From Listeria innocua (GTDB lineage Bacteria; Bacillota; Bacilli; Lactobacillales; Listeriaceae), in assembly GCF_028596125.1 (NCBI RefSeq), contig NZ_CP117229.1, positions 2,650,001 to 2,714,000 on the forward strand: DNA of 64,000 nt. The letters run 5' to 3'. This document shows, in pieces, positions 1-9,167 of the stretch. A program made the translations under genes and the position numbers. Position 1 is the first letter of the stretch; the number at the start of each line of letters is the position of its first letter. The notes beneath the pieces are model-generated. The model ran no database searches, was not told the origin of the DNA, and saw only the letters and a list, made by a program, of their open reading frames with translations.

Positions 1-786
1 ATAGACCATCACGATAACCATAAAACCAACAACTAACTGGCTAAAGAAATCACGCCAATTAACAAAATGAAACTGTTTATTTTCAGTTCGAAGCATATCC
101 GCCTCGTCTTTTTCATAATTCGTAATAAATGTTTTTTCACGACCGCTAAATTTCCAATCGCTAATACCAAAAACAGCGTCAGTAAATTTTTGATACAAAC
201 TGTTTCGACCTTGTTTTAAATAAGCATTCTTGCCGCGAGCATATAAAAGGGAGACCCATGGCAGCACAAGCACGAGTAGTCCAATTAAAAGTACGAAAAG
301 CGCCGCAAATGGAATTGAAAATGCTCCAAGTGAAATAACGACGATTGCGTAAAGTACAAGGCTAACAATTGCCGGTAGCATCGTAGTCAAATAGAAGTTT
401 TGTAAATGTTCAATATCACCTGCAAGCAAACCTAGAATATCGCCAGTTTTATAGCGCGATTTGAGTAGTAGCGCTTGAGGTTCAAGTAAACGATACAGTC
501 TAACACGCATTTTTTCTAAAATTCGAAGCACAAGCGAATGGCTCGAAAGGCGTTCTACATAGCGTGAAACCGAGCGCATAATACCAAATGCGCGCACTCC
601 AACGGTTGAAATATAGACAGCCATAATTGATTCTGGCATCAGGGACGATTTTGAAATCAAATGACCCGATGTAAACATAAGCGCTCCAGCTGAGGCAAAA
701 GTCAGTGTTCCAAGGAAAATGACAAGTAAAAACAAGCCGCGATTTTCTTTAATATATGGGATAATCCAGCTACTTTTTCGCATCAT
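1..786 (-). CDS. cydD: CydD-type ABC exporter subunit (partial, C-terminus outside window)
   Basis: Only the N-terminal part, about 260 residues, is present; the gene runs off the left edge. The visible part is a membrane domain with several hydrophobic helices, typical of a type IV (ABC exporter) transmembrane domain, and no nucleotide-binding domain has been reached. It is the last gene of cydABCD, and the second half of the heterodimeric thiol exporter needed to assemble cytochrome bd. Its start overlaps the stop of the preceding subunit (ATGATGA), with GGAGGAAGT just upstream. The start could be either of two adjacent ATG codons (786 or 783). In Bacillus and Listeria the last gene is called cydD; by sequence it plays the partner role to the E. 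coli CydD-like first subunit. Confidence 0.85.
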   Translation of the reverse strand, partial: MMRKSSWIIPYIKENRGLFLLVIFLGTLTFASAGALMFTSGHLISKSSLMPESIMAVYISTVGVRAFGIMRSVSRYVERLSSHSLVLRILEKMRVRLYRLLEPQALLLKSRYKTGDILGLLAGDIEHLQNFYLTTMLPAIVSLVLYAIVVISLGAFSIPFAALFVLLIGLLVLVLPWVSLLYARGKNAYLKQGRNSLYQKFTDAVFGISDWKFSGREKTFITNYEKDEADMLRTENKQFHFVNWRDFFSQLVVGFMVIVMVY

Positions 787-2507
787 ACTTCCTCCAATTG
801 GGCTTTGACTAAATTGTAATAGAACCCTTTACGCGCCAGTAGTTCCTCGTGCGTTCCTGTTTCGACCACAGCCCCGTGATCTAAAACGATAATTCTGTCC
901 ATTTCAAGCATCCAGTGCAAACGATGCGTCGCGAAAAAAACAAGTCGATTTTCAAATAAGTCTAGCATTGGTTTTTTTAGTTCGTATTCTGTTTCAATAT
1001 CTAAGTGCGCTGTTGGCTCATCCATTAGTACAACTGGACGATCCGTTAAGAAAGCCCGAGCAAGTGCAACACGTTGTTCTTGCCCGCCACTAAGCATCCG
1101 CCCTGATTCCCCAACAAGCGTTTCATAGCCATCTTCAAGCCCGGCCACAAGCTTATTTAAACCAGCTGATTCGGCTGCTTTTTTCATTTCCTCTTCAGTA
1201 GAATTAGGATGATAAAAGCGAATATTTCCAGCGATTGTATCATGGAAAAGGTACGGATGTTGCGGAATATAAGTTACTTGGGTTTGCCAATCAGTTGAAG
1301 CAAGCGCCGCACCAGTTTTTCCATTCCAGCGAAAATCTCCGGAAGTTGGTGTCAAAAAGCCACTTAAAACATCAATTAACGTCGATTTCCCAGCACCAGT
1401 CGCACCGATAATCCCAATTTTTTCAAAACCTTTCACAGTAAAACTTGCTTCATGTAGCGATTCAGCATCATCCGCGCCGTGCTTCACAGTAATTTTTTCA
1501 AAGGAGAACTCGGTATTTTCAGCAAATGGAGTTAGCGGTAAAGCGTCCGTTTCTGGCTTGTCCGCTTTAGCTTGGTCAATAATCCCTTGAATAACTCGAC
1601 CCGCTTCCTGCCCGTCAAGTGTGGCATGGTAATCCGAGCCAACTTCACGCACTGGTAAAAAGTATTCTGGCGCAAGGATTAAAACACTTAGCGCAATCGG
1701 CAAGTTCATATTACCGTCAATAAGGCCAAGACCTAAGAATAAGGCAACAAGCGCAATTGAAAGCATTGTAAAGAAATCTAGCGCAAATGAAGACATAAAT
1801 GCCACTCGTAACGTTTTCATCGTAGCTTTCCGGTAGCGCGAACTAACCGAAGCAATTTTTCCTTCATGGTCATGACTTAATCCTAAGTATTTCAAAGTCT
1901 CTAAACCTTTTAACGAATCTACAAAGTGATTGGACAGCACACGATATGTTTCAAACTGCGAATCAGCTTGTTTTTTCGCGGCTAATCCTAGAATAATCAT
2001 AAACACAATTAAAATTGGCAAAGTAATCATCAAAATAAAAGCGGAAGTCCAGTCTTGAAAAGCAATATAAACCCAAATCATCGCTGGAATAATAGCCATA
2101 TTCATCATTTTAGGTAGAAACAGTTCTAAATAATTCCGGAAGTCAGCTACACCTTCCATTACCATCGTTACAACTTTCCCAGTTCCTTCCGCTCGTGCAA
2201 AACGCGGTCCAAGCGCGAACAAACTATCTAGTAATTCTTCTCGCATTGTCTTCGCAAGTTTTGCAGCATAGCGATAAACGATTTGTTTTTTCCATACGTT
2301 CAAAAAGTGACGCAAGAAATAGGCCCCCGCGAAGAGACCTATTTGTATTGTGACTGATTGAAATGGATGCTCGTGAAATAAGTCAGTAATCGCGCGAGCT
2401 AAAGTTATCGCCATCACGATAATCGCAGCACCTTGAACAAGCGTGAAAACTGCGAGAATCGCCATTATTTTTTTAATTCCTTTGTAGTTCCTTAAATCTT
2501 TTCCCAT
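783..2507 (-). CDS. cydC: Thiol reductant ABC exporter subunit (CydC in Bacillus/Listeria naming)
   Basis: 574 residues: an N-terminal membrane domain with about six helices (residues 1-310) followed by an ABC ATPase domain. The ATPase has Walker A GATGAGKST, signature LSGGQEQR, Walker B VVLMDEP with the catalytic Glu, and the H-loop FATHR, so this half-site is intact. In the family the CydC/CydD heterodimer exports cysteine and glutathione from the cytoplasm and is required for cytochrome bd maturation. The membrane domain resembles E. coli CydD, although Gram-positive annotation calls the first subunit CydC. The gene touches cydB (its ATG at 2507 shares a base with the cydB stop), which indicates translational coupling in one leftward operon. 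Confidence 0.92.
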   Translation of the reverse strand: MGKDLRNYKGIKKIMAILAVFTLVQGAAIIVMAITLARAITDLFHEHPFQSVTIQIGLFAGAYFLRHFLNVWKKQIVYRYAAKLAKTMREELLDSLFALGPRFARAEGTGKVVTMVMEGVADFRNYLELFLPKMMNMAIIPAMIWVYIAFQDWTSAFILMITLPILIVFMIILGLAAKKQADSQFETYRVLSNHFVDSLKGLETLKYLGLSHDHEGKIASVSSRYRKATMKTLRVAFMSSFALDFFTMLSIALVALFLGLGLIDGNMNLPIALSVLILAPEYFLPVREVGSDYHATLDGQEAGRVIQGIIDQAKADKPETDALPLTPFAENTEFSFEKITVKHGADDAESLHEASFTVKGFEKIGIIGATGAGKSTLIDVLSGFLTPTSGDFRWNGKTGAALASTDWQTQVTYIPQHPYLFHDTIAGNIRFYHPNSTEEEMKKAAESAGLNKLVAGLEDGYETLVGESGRMLSGGQEQRVALARAFLTDRPVVLMDEPTAHLDIETEYELKKPMLDLFENRLVFFATHRLHWMLEMDRIIVLDHGAVVETGTHEELLARKGFYYNLVKAQLEEV

Positions 2508-3520
2508 TAATACGTCATTTTCTCCTTACTAGAAACGCGCTTACGGAAAACATAGTAGCTCCAAATTTGGTAACCAAGAACAAACGGCAATAGCGTAACG
2601 GCAACTATCGTCATCACACTTAGCGAATATTGTCCGGAAGCTGCATTTTCTATAGTTAAATCAAACGCACTGTTGATAGAGCTGATCATTACACGTGGGA
2701 ATAGTGACACGAAAATCGTCGCAATCGTGAAGACAATTCCAAGTCCGCCGAATGTAAATGCTAAAATATCACGATCTTTCCAAATAAACAGGGCAGATAG
2801 CACGTACATAACGACTACAATTCCAATCATCAGTGGTACAAGTACAGGTCTAACTTGGAACATATCTGTATTGAAGTAAGCAAGTACAACGAAAATTACT
2901 AAAGCTGGTACAGTAATAAACCAAACACGTTTCGCCATACGACGAGCACGATCTTGAATATCTTCTTCTGTACGTAAAGTAATAAATAGTAACCCGTGAA
3001 GTAGGCACATAAGCGTAATCGTCACGCCACCCCATACGGAGAATACGGTAATGTAATCAAAGAAACCAGCATACATATCCATATCACTATTAATCGGCAT
3101 ACCTTGAATCAAACTAGCAAATAATACACCAAATAGGAATGGCGGTAAAATACTACCGAAGAAAATAACCCAATCCCACGTTTTTATCCAAAGCGGTGAA
3201 TCTTTTTGACCACGGAATTCAAAAGAAACCCCGCGACCAATTAAAGCAAGTAATAAGAATACTAGTGGAATATAATACCCACTAAACATTGTTGCATACC
3301 AGTTTGGGAAAGCCGCGAAAATCGCGCCCCCTGCAGTTAATAGCCATACTTCATTTGCATCCCAGAACGGTCCAATCGTATTAACGAGTACGCGCCGTTC
3401 CAGTGCATTTCTAGCCATAAATCGTGTAGACATCCCAACACCAAAGTCAAAACCTTCAAGGAAGAAGAATCCAATGAATAAGATGGCGATTAATAGAAAC
3501 CATAACTCATTTAGTGACAA
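2507..3520 (-). CDS. cydB: Cytochrome bd ubiquinol/menaquinol oxidase subunit II
   Basis: Multi-helix integral membrane protein of about 340 residues with the CydB family signatures FFFLEGFDFGVGM near the N-terminus and PFWDANEVWLL around residue 60. It pairs with CydA to form the bd-type terminal oxidase that oxidises quinol and reduces oxygen to water. Start choice: an in-frame TTG at 3520 lies 9 bases after AAGGGGG and gives a protein starting MSLNELWF, which resembles Bacillus CydB. The ATG at 3529 directly abuts the Shine-Dalgarno sequence and is a less natural start. Either start lies within the end of cydA, so the two genes are translationally coupled. Confidence 0.92.
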   Translation of the reverse strand: MSLNELWFLLIAILFIGFFFLEGFDFGVGMSTRFMARNALERRVLVNTIGPFWDANEVWLLTAGGAIFAAFPNWYATMFSGYYIPLVFLLLALIGRGVSFEFRGQKDSPLWIKTWDWVIFFGSILPPFLFGVLFASLIQGMPINSDMDMYAGFFDYITVFSVWGGVTITLMCLLHGLLFITLRTEEDIQDRARRMAKRVWFITVPALVIFVVLAYFNTDMFQVRPVLVPLMIGIVVVMYVLSALFIWKDRDILAFTFGGLGIVFTIATIFVSLFPRVMISSINSAFDLTIENAASGQYSLSVMTIVAVTLLPFVLGYQIWSYYVFRKRVSSKEKMTY

Positions 3521-4913
3521 AGCTTTCATCCCCCTTATCAAATGGATCTACGGAAATCTCTGCTTTTTCTGGTTTGTGTCCGTCTGGTCCTTTTTTAATT
3601 TCACGTATAAACAAGTAAACCAATAGAATGGCTAAAATCGTATAAATAGTCGAGAACGCAATTATCGAGAACAAAATTTGTCCTGATGAAACGTTTGGCG
3701 ATACGGCATCAGCGGTTTTCATGTAACCGAAAACTACCCATGGTTGTCGCCCTATTTCTGTCATAATCCAACCCATGGAGTTCGCTAGGAACGGGAAGCC
3801 AATCATTGGAATCATGAAACGTAAATACCATTTTGCATTAACGAGTTTTTTCTTCCAAGCAAGCACGATACCAATTAATGCGAATAAAATCATTAACATA
3901 CCAGCGCCAACCATGATACGGAAGCTCCAAAATGCTGTTTTAACTGGTGGGATGTAGTCACCTTCACCATATTTTTCTTCGTATTGTTTTTGCAGCGTGT
4001 TCATACCTTCCACGCTACCAGTTAATGTTCCATAAGATAAGAAACTTAGCGCGTACGGGACATTGACTTCCCATTCGTTTTTCTTCTCTTCTGGGTTGAT
4101 CTTGGCAATCATCGTCCACGGAGCTGGGTCAGCTGTATCTTCCCATATCCCTTCTGTTGCTGCCATTTTCATAGGTTGAGTTTTAACTAAGTATTGTGCT
4201 TGCGAGTGACCACTGAAAGCCACACCAAATCCACCTATTACCGCCATGACCATTGCAATTTGGAATGATCGTTTAAAGAAGGCGACATCTTGTTTTTTGA
4301 GCATCTTATACGCACTGACACCAGCAATGAAAAAGGCCCCAGTGGCAAATGCCCCGAATATAACGTGCGGGAACTCCACAAGTAGTTGTCCATTAGTAAT
4401 AAGTTGCAAGAAGTCATTCATTTCTGCGCGGCCGTTCTTAAATTCAAAACCAACCGGATGTTGCATAAATGAGTTTGCGGCTAAAATCCAGAAACTAGAC
4501 ATGATTGTTCCGATTGAAACAAGCCAAATACAAGCTAAATGAAGCTTTTTGCCAAGTTTGTCCCAACCAAAAATCCAAAGTCCGATAAACGTAGATTCCA
4601 TAAAGAATGCTAGTAACGCTTCGATAGCAAGTGGTGCTCCGAATACGTCCCCAACAAATCTAGAGTAATCCGACCAGTTCATCCCAAACTGGAATTCTTG
4701 AATAATACCGGTTACGACACCGACTGCGAAGTTAATTAGGAATATGTGTCCCCAAAACTTCGACATTTTTTTGTAAATTTCTTTCCCCTTCACGACATAC
4801 AACGTCTCCATAAGAGCAACCATAAATACAAGTCCAATTGAAAGTGGTACAAATAAAAAATGGAAAATCGTTGTTGATGCGAATTGAAAACGGGCTAAAA
4901 ATAGTTTATCCAC
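3507..4913 (-). CDS. cydA: Cytochrome bd oxidase subunit I
   Basis: 468 residues from a GTG start that sits 8 bases after AGGAGG; the open frame extends upstream but without another ribosome binding site. His18 in TTIFHFLF matches the haem b595 ligand, and GRQPW near residue 390 is the conserved CydA motif. The quinol loop is of the short Bacillus type. CydA carries the quinol-oxidising site and haems of the high-affinity bd oxidase. It is the first gene of the operon. Two Rex-like inverted repeats upstream (5191-5208 and 5242-5259) suggest control by the NADH/NAD ratio, as known for Bacillus cyd. Confidence 0.95.
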   Translation of the reverse strand: MDKLFLARFQFASTTIFHFLFVPLSIGLVFMVALMETLYVVKGKEIYKKMSKFWGHIFLINFAVGVVTGIIQEFQFGMNWSDYSRFVGDVFGAPLAIEALLAFFMESTFIGLWIFGWDKLGKKLHLACIWLVSIGTIMSSFWILAANSFMQHPVGFEFKNGRAEMNDFLQLITNGQLLVEFPHVIFGAFATGAFFIAGVSAYKMLKKQDVAFFKRSFQIAMVMAVIGGFGVAFSGHSQAQYLVKTQPMKMAATEGIWEDTADPAPWTMIAKINPEEKKNEWEVNVPYALSFLSYGTLTGSVEGMNTLQKQYEEKYGEGDYIPPVKTAFWSFRIMVGAGMLMILFALIGIVLAWKKKLVNAKWYLRFMIPMIGFPFLANSMGWIMTEIGRQPWVVFGYMKTADAVSPNVSSGQILFSIIAFSTIYTILAILLVYLFIREIKKGPDGHKPEKAEISVDPFDKGDESFVTK

Positions 4914-5190
4914 CCTTTTCTCCTCCTTTTTATGCTTAAAATTGCTGTTTAGTCCCTTGCTTTTTTGCTTCTTTCTTAAAAACCTTGTGAAAAACCGCCC
5001 AAAGTGATGCGCCCAGTTGCTCTGTAATTCACAAAGCATAATAAAATAATATGTAATCCTTATTTTTCACGGGTTTAGGAACTAGTTAAGAAAGATTTTT
5101 ACTTTATAATGAGTTCTATCTGGAGTATATTTTATCCTATTTTAAGGTAAATTTATTTAGTACTTTAGATGTTATTTTATTTTTGAGAGA

Positions 5191-5259
5191 TTGTGATAAA
5201 TTTCGCAATTATTAAGTGGCTGTAAATGTTGATAAGACTTATTGCTTTTTATTTCACAA
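5191..5259. promoter_or_regulatory. Two Rex-like operators upstream of cydA
   Basis: TTGTGATAAATTTCGCAA (5191-5208) fits the Rex pattern TTGTGA-N6-TCACAA with one change. A second copy, TTGCTTTTTATTTCACAA (5242-5259), keeps one full half-site and part of the other. Both lie about 280-345 bases upstream of the cydA GTG start, in a 380-base A+T-rich gap without a gene. Rex is the known repressor of cydABCD in Bacillus; its action here is inferred from the motifs. Confidence 0.55.
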
Positions 5260-5295
5260 TAGAAATCGTAAAAGCATGATTTAGTATAATGAGTA

Positions 5296-5766
5296 TTAAG
5301 ACCTATTCTTTTTTTTACGTTTTCGCAATTCCCGGAAGAAACTTTTTAACATCGCGCTGCTTTCGGCTTCTAATAATCCAGCTTCTACTTTACACGTATG
5401 GTTAAATCGATCATCCTGTAATAAATTCATTAATGAGCCTGCTGTTCCGGCTTTTGGATCTTTTGCTCCGTAATAAACTTTGTCAATTCGCGAAAGTAAA
5501 ATTGCTCCACTGCACATCGGACATGGTTCTAGCGTGACATATAGTTCTGCGCCACTAAGACGCCAAGAATTTTGGTGTTTACAAGCATCTTCAATTGCAA
5601 GTAACTCCGCATGAGTCACAGCATTCTGGGTAGTTTCGCGTAAATTATGTGCGCGACCAATAATTTCTCCATCTAAAACAACAACTGCACCAATTGGAAC
5701 CTCTCCAATTTCCCGTGCCTTCTTCGCCTCCTCAAGCGCTTGTTGCATAAAGAAATCTTGTTCCAT
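5296..5766 (-). CDS. tadA: tRNA adenosine(34) deaminase
   Basis: 156 residues of the cytidine/deoxycytidylate deaminase fold. The zinc and proton-transfer motif HAE (in THAELLA, about residue 53) and the second zinc motif PCPMC (about residue 83) are both intact. TadA converts adenosine to inosine at the wobble position of tRNA-Arg(ACG). The C-terminus ends in a Lys/Arg-rich tail, as usual for the family. It reads in the same direction as cydA but is separated by a 380-base control region, so it is probably a separate unit. The start is preceded by GAGGTGCATAG. Confidence 0.93.
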   Translation of the reverse strand: MEQDFFMQQALEEAKKAREIGEVPIGAVVVLDGEIIGRAHNLRETTQNAVTHAELLAIEDACKHQNSWRLSGAELYVTLEPCPMCSGAILLSRIDKVYYGAKDPKAGTAGSLMNLLQDDRFNHTCKVEAGLLEAESSAMLKSFFRELRKRKKKNRS

Positions 5767-5961
5767 CTATGCACCTCATTTCTCAAAAATCACTCACTGC
5801 CATTTTATCATAGCTTGTATTAGATGTAAGAATAATCTGCTCAAATTTTCACAGGAATACTTTTAGTTGCTTTCATAAAGTATTTATATTACCATATATT
5901 AATACTAGGTACTAAAACAAAATTATCAAAATATACAATCTACTTGCAAAGGAGAATCATT

Positions 5962-7539
5962 ATGAATTCAGAGAAATTAATTGCTCCAGAACTTTATAAT
6001 ATCACCGACGAGATTGCTAAATTTAGTTCTGAAAAAACTGCTTTAATTTGGAAAAACGAACACAATGAAACAAAAACTTGGAGTTACCGCCACTTGCTGG
6101 AACAAGCGAGCAAATTTGCTAACGTTGTAAAAGATGCGGGTGTTAAAAAAGGCGACCATGTCATTGTTATGACGCCTAGACTACTAGAAACTTATGCCAT
6201 TTACATGGGCTTGTGGAAAGCTGGTGCGATTATCATCCCGGCATCTGAGCTTCTTAAAGCACATGACTTAGAATACCGCATCCGCCATGCTAACGTAAAA
6301 GCAATCGTTTCTTACAATGGAATGACCGCTGAATTTGATAAAATCGAAAATATTCCTTCTGTATCGAAAAAAATTATTGTTGGCGAAAAATTATCCGGCT
6401 GGGATCACTACGAAACACTAATGGAAACTGCATCGACTGAATTTGAACGCGTAGAAACGTCTCGAGATGACGCTTGTCTGCTTGCATTTACTAGTGGAAC
6501 TACTGGTAATCCTAAAGGTGTTGTACATATTCACGGTTGGGGTTACGCGCACATTCGTATCGCAGCTGATCATTGGTTAGACATTCATGAGGACGATATT
6601 GTTTGGGCAACAGCAGGTCCTGGTTGGCAAAAATGGGTTTGGTCTCCGTTCCTTTCTGTACTTGGAAAAGGTGCGACTGGCTTCATTTACAACGGTCGCT
6701 TCATTCCAGAAAAACAACTACATTTACTGGAAGAAGAAAAAATCAATGTGCTATGCTGTACGCCAACAGAATATCGTTTAATGGCTAAAGTAAATAATTT
6801 ACGCGAACATGATTTAAGTGCCCTTCGTAGCGCCGTATCAGCAGGAGAACCTTTAAACCGCGAAGTTATTCAAGTTTTCCAAGACAATTTTGATATTAAA
6901 GTGCGCGACGGTTATGGTCAAACGGAAAGTACATTATTGATTGGGACACTGGTTGATACGCCAATCCGCCCTGGTTCGATGGGTAAACCGATTATGCCAG
7001 AATACATGGCAATTATTGATGCTGAAGGAACTCCAGTCGGTGTCGGTGAAATTGGGGACATCGCAATGCGCAGAGACTTCCCAGCACTTTTCAAAGAGTA
7101 TTATAAAGAACCAGAACGTGTGCAAAAAGCGATTCGCGGTGATTATTTCGTGTCTGGTGACCGCGCTATCCGCGATGAAGACAATTATTACTGGTTCCAA
7201 GGACGAAATGACGATATTATTATTAGCTCTGGCTACACGATTGGACCGTTCGAAGTAGAAGACGCGCTCACACATCACCCAGCCGTAAAAGAAGTCGCTG
7301 TTGTCGCAAGTCCTGACGAAATCCGCGGTACAGTCGTAAAAGCTTTCATCGTCTTAAAAGATGGATACGAGGGCACGGAAGACCTTGTGCATGAATTACA
7401 AACATTTACGAAAGAACAAACGGCTCCGTATAAGTACCCGCGCCGGATTGAGTTTGTTGAAGCGTTACCGAAAACTGATTCTGGTAAAATTCGCCGCGTT
7501 GAGTTGCGTGATGCGGAGTTTGCTAGTGTGCATGGATAA
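5962..7539 (+). CDS. Acyl-CoA synthetase (acetyl/medium-chain AMP-forming ligase family)
   Basis: 525 residues. The start ATG follows AAAGGAG with 7 bases spacing. Adenylate-forming signatures are in order: the P-loop-like TSGTTGNPKG (about residue 175), YGQTES (about 320), the hinge region after WFQGRNDDII (about 415), and the catalytic C-terminal lysine in TDSGKIRR (about 510). It activates a carboxylic acid to its acyl-CoA via an acyl-AMP. The sequence is closer to the AcsM/medium-chain acyl-CoA synthetase type than to classical acetyl-CoA synthetase, but the substrate cannot be read. It is monocistronic, flanked by a promoter gap and a shared terminator at 7544-7577. Confidence 0.85.
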   Translation: MNSEKLIAPELYNITDEIAKFSSEKTALIWKNEHNETKTWSYRHLLEQASKFANVVKDAGVKKGDHVIVMTPRLLETYAIYMGLWKAGAIIIPASELLKAHDLEYRIRHANVKAIVSYNGMTAEFDKIENIPSVSKKIIVGEKLSGWDHYETLMETASTEFERVETSRDDACLLAFTSGTTGNPKGVVHIHGWGYAHIRIAADHWLDIHEDDIVWATAGPGWQKWVWSPFLSVLGKGATGFIYNGRFIPEKQLHLLEEEKINVLCCTPTEYRLMAKVNNLREHDLSALRSAVSAGEPLNREVIQVFQDNFDIKVRDGYGQTESTLLIGTLVDTPIRPGSMGKPIMPEYMAIIDAEGTPVGVGEIGDIAMRRDFPALFKEYYKEPERVQKAIRGDYFVSGDRAIRDEDNYYWFQGRNDDIIISSGYTIGPFEVEDALTHHPAVKEVAVVASPDEIRGTVVKAFIVLKDGYEGTEDLVHELQTFTKEQTAPYKYPRRIEFVEALPKTDSGKIRRVELRDAEFASVHG

Positions 7540-7543
7540 TCAA

Positions 7544-7577
7544 AAACCCAGCCTTCCTAAATAGAAGGTTGGGTTTT
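7544..7577. terminator. Bidirectional intrinsic terminator
   Basis: The hairpin AACCCAGCCTTC / GAAGGTTGGGTT has A and T runs on both sides. It serves the rightward acyl-CoA ligase and the leftward sugar-phosphate isomerase, which converge here. Confidence 0.85.
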
Positions 7578-7580
7578 CTT

Positions 7581-8300
7581 TTAAATATTCAACTCACTCG
7601 CCGCTTCCTCGTCCAGCACAACTGTGAAATTAGGGTGCAACTGGAAAATCGAGCTTGGAATGTCTTCTGTCACTGGGCCTTGTAGGGCTTTTTTGATAAT
7701 CGCTGCTTTTTTCTTGCCGTTTGCGAATAGGATGACTTCTTTTGCGTGCATGACGCTTTTTGGTCCCATTGTTACGTAGTATTCTGGAACTTTTTCTGCA
7801 TCGCCGCCAACTTCTCCTAGCAAAATATCGAACATATCTGGGCGTGATTGAACGGAAACAAGTCGCGTTTCATCGCCGAATTTGGTTACACCAGGTAAGT
7901 TTCCGCAGAAGTGACCATCTTCACCAATCCCGATTAAAATCGCATCCAAGCCACCAACTGCTTTCAAATGTGCTTCATGGTCTGTATAGTTTTTCGTATC
8001 TAGCATGTGAATTTGTTCTTCTGGAATGCCCGCCGGATCAAAATACATCGCTTTTAAATTACCAATAGTTACGCCATATTTTTCGTTTCCAATTGGAATT
8101 TCGTCAAAATTATAATAGCTTACATTTGTCAGTGGTGCCTTTTCTTTCATTTCTTCCACCATCAGTTCGTACATTCGCTTCGGTGTGGAGCCTGCTGTGA
8201 TTGCCAAATGAACCTTTTTGTCTTGATACATTTTCCCTAAAAGCAGTTGCATCGTTGTTTTACTCATATTTTCGTAATCTTTTTCCACAATAATTTTCAT
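7581..8300 (-). CDS. Glucosamine-6-phosphate deaminase/6-phosphogluconolactonase-like sugar isomerase
   Basis: About 239 residues of the NagB/RpiA/phosphosugar-isomerase fold. The phosphate loop AITAGSTP (about residue 35), FDEIPIG (about 69) and GIGEDGHF (about 125) correspond to NagB active-site motifs. The last departs from the classical GIGxDGHIAFNEP form, so it may act on another aminosugar phosphate or a lactone. The start ATG follows AGAGGTGAAAAAA. The promoter at 8331-8361 has the long 19-base spacer typical of MerR targets, and the neighbouring gene encodes a MerR protein, so a local regulatory pair is likely. Confidence 0.75.
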   Translation of the reverse strand: MKIIVEKDYENMSKTTMQLLLGKMYQDKKVHLAITAGSTPKRMYELMVEEMKEKAPLTNVSYYNFDEIPIGNEKYGVTIGNLKAMYFDPAGIPEEQIHMLDTKNYTDHEAHLKAVGGLDAILIGIGEDGHFCGNLPGVTKFGDETRLVSVQSRPDMFDILLGEVGGDAEKVPEYYVTMGPKSVMHAKEVILFANGKKKAAIIKKALQGPVTEDIPSSIFQLHPNFTVVLDEEAASELNI

Positions 8301-8330
8301 TTTTTTCACCTCTCGCTTTGAATTACCTTT

Positions 8331-8361
8331 ATGATAAAGTGTATAGTAACTATAGAGTCAA
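8331..8361 (-). promoter_or_regulatory. MerR-type promoter with 19-base spacer and central palindrome
   Basis: On the minus strand TTGACT (8361-8356) and TATCAT (8336-8331) are separated by 19 bases. The spacer contains the perfect palindrome TATAGTTACTATA (8342-8354). Over-long spacers with a central dyad are the hallmark of MerR-activated promoters. The promoter points at the isomerase gene; the MerR gene starts 19 bases beyond on the other strand. Confidence 0.7.
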
Positions 8362-8379
8362 GACGAAAGGGTGATAAAT

Positions 8380-9114
8380 GTGGAACCGTTTTTTTCCATT
8401 GGGGAAATGGCAAAGAAAAGCCAACTCTCCATTCAACGACTGCGCTATTATGATAAAATTGGGCTTTTGGTCCCCGCTTTTACCGATCCGACTTCTGGGT
8501 ATCGCTACTACAAAACGGCTCAAGAAGAACAACTCAACCTCATTCAAGCGTTGCAATATATGGGGTTTTCCTTGCAAGAACTCAAACAATATCTCGACAA
8601 AAACACATCGGAAAGCTTACCCGATTTGCTTATTAAATATCAACAAAAATTAAAGGATGAAGAAGCTCGCATTGCCCGTAAAAAGTGGCTTATTGACCGT
8701 TATCAAGGTTTATTAAAACGGGAAACTGAAACAACACAACCTCTAACAACGGCCCGACTTTTGCTTACAGAGCCACTTCTAACACCTGTTCATGCGGATA
8801 TTTTAAACGACCCAGATTTCCATCAAGAAGTTCAGAAAACTGTGAGTCGCCTCGGTCTTTCGAAAAGCTATCAGCAGTTTCCTGGTTTTTTTATGTTAGA
8901 CGGGCAGGCTTATCTTTTCATTGAACTAGATCATTCTATTGGCGCACTTGGTGAACGGCGTTTATTATCAAGTGAGCGGCAAGCTTTTGTCACGCCGCAA
9001 AACTTAGAAACGCCTCCAGAAAATGAAAATTACCTTTTACAAGAAACGGTGGCTTGGATTAATCAAGAGCTGGTTCACGGTTATTCATATGAAACAAAAT
9101 TAACTTTTGAATAG
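8380..9114 (+). CDS. MerR-family transcriptional regulator (BltR/TipA-like)
   Basis: About 244 residues. An N-terminal MerR winged helix-turn-helix (FFSIGEMAKKSQLSIQRLRYYDKIGLL) is followed by a helical linker (residues 75-120). The C-terminal half of about 125 residues is probably an effector-binding domain. A GTG start at 8380 is preferred because it follows AAAGGGTGATAAAT at normal spacing and gives a protein beginning directly before the HTH. It is transcribed away from the sugar isomerase across a shared promoter region with a MerR-type operator. The effector is unknown. Confidence 0.8.
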   Translation: MEPFFSIGEMAKKSQLSIQRLRYYDKIGLLVPAFTDPTSGYRYYKTAQEEQLNLIQALQYMGFSLQELKQYLDKNTSESLPDLLIKYQQKLKDEEARIARKKWLIDRYQGLLKRETETTQPLTTARLLLTEPLLTPVHADILNDPDFHQEVQKTVSRLGLSKSYQQFPGFFMLDGQAYLFIELDHSIGALGERRLLSSERQAFVTPQNLETPPENENYLLQETVAWINQELVHGYSYETKLTFE

Positions 9115-9167
9115 ATATTTTAGAAAGATTGGTTATAATAGAAAGAAATAACGTGGAGGTGGGCGCC

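Noticed and set aside
4914-5039. N-terminal extension of CydA
   Set aside because: It lies upstream of AGGAGG and adds a basic stretch not found in the family; the GTG at 4913 fits Bacillus CydA.
6934-7278. 114-codon leftward frame inside the acyl-CoA ligase gene
   Set aside because: A shadow of the real gene, without start signals or recognisable domains.
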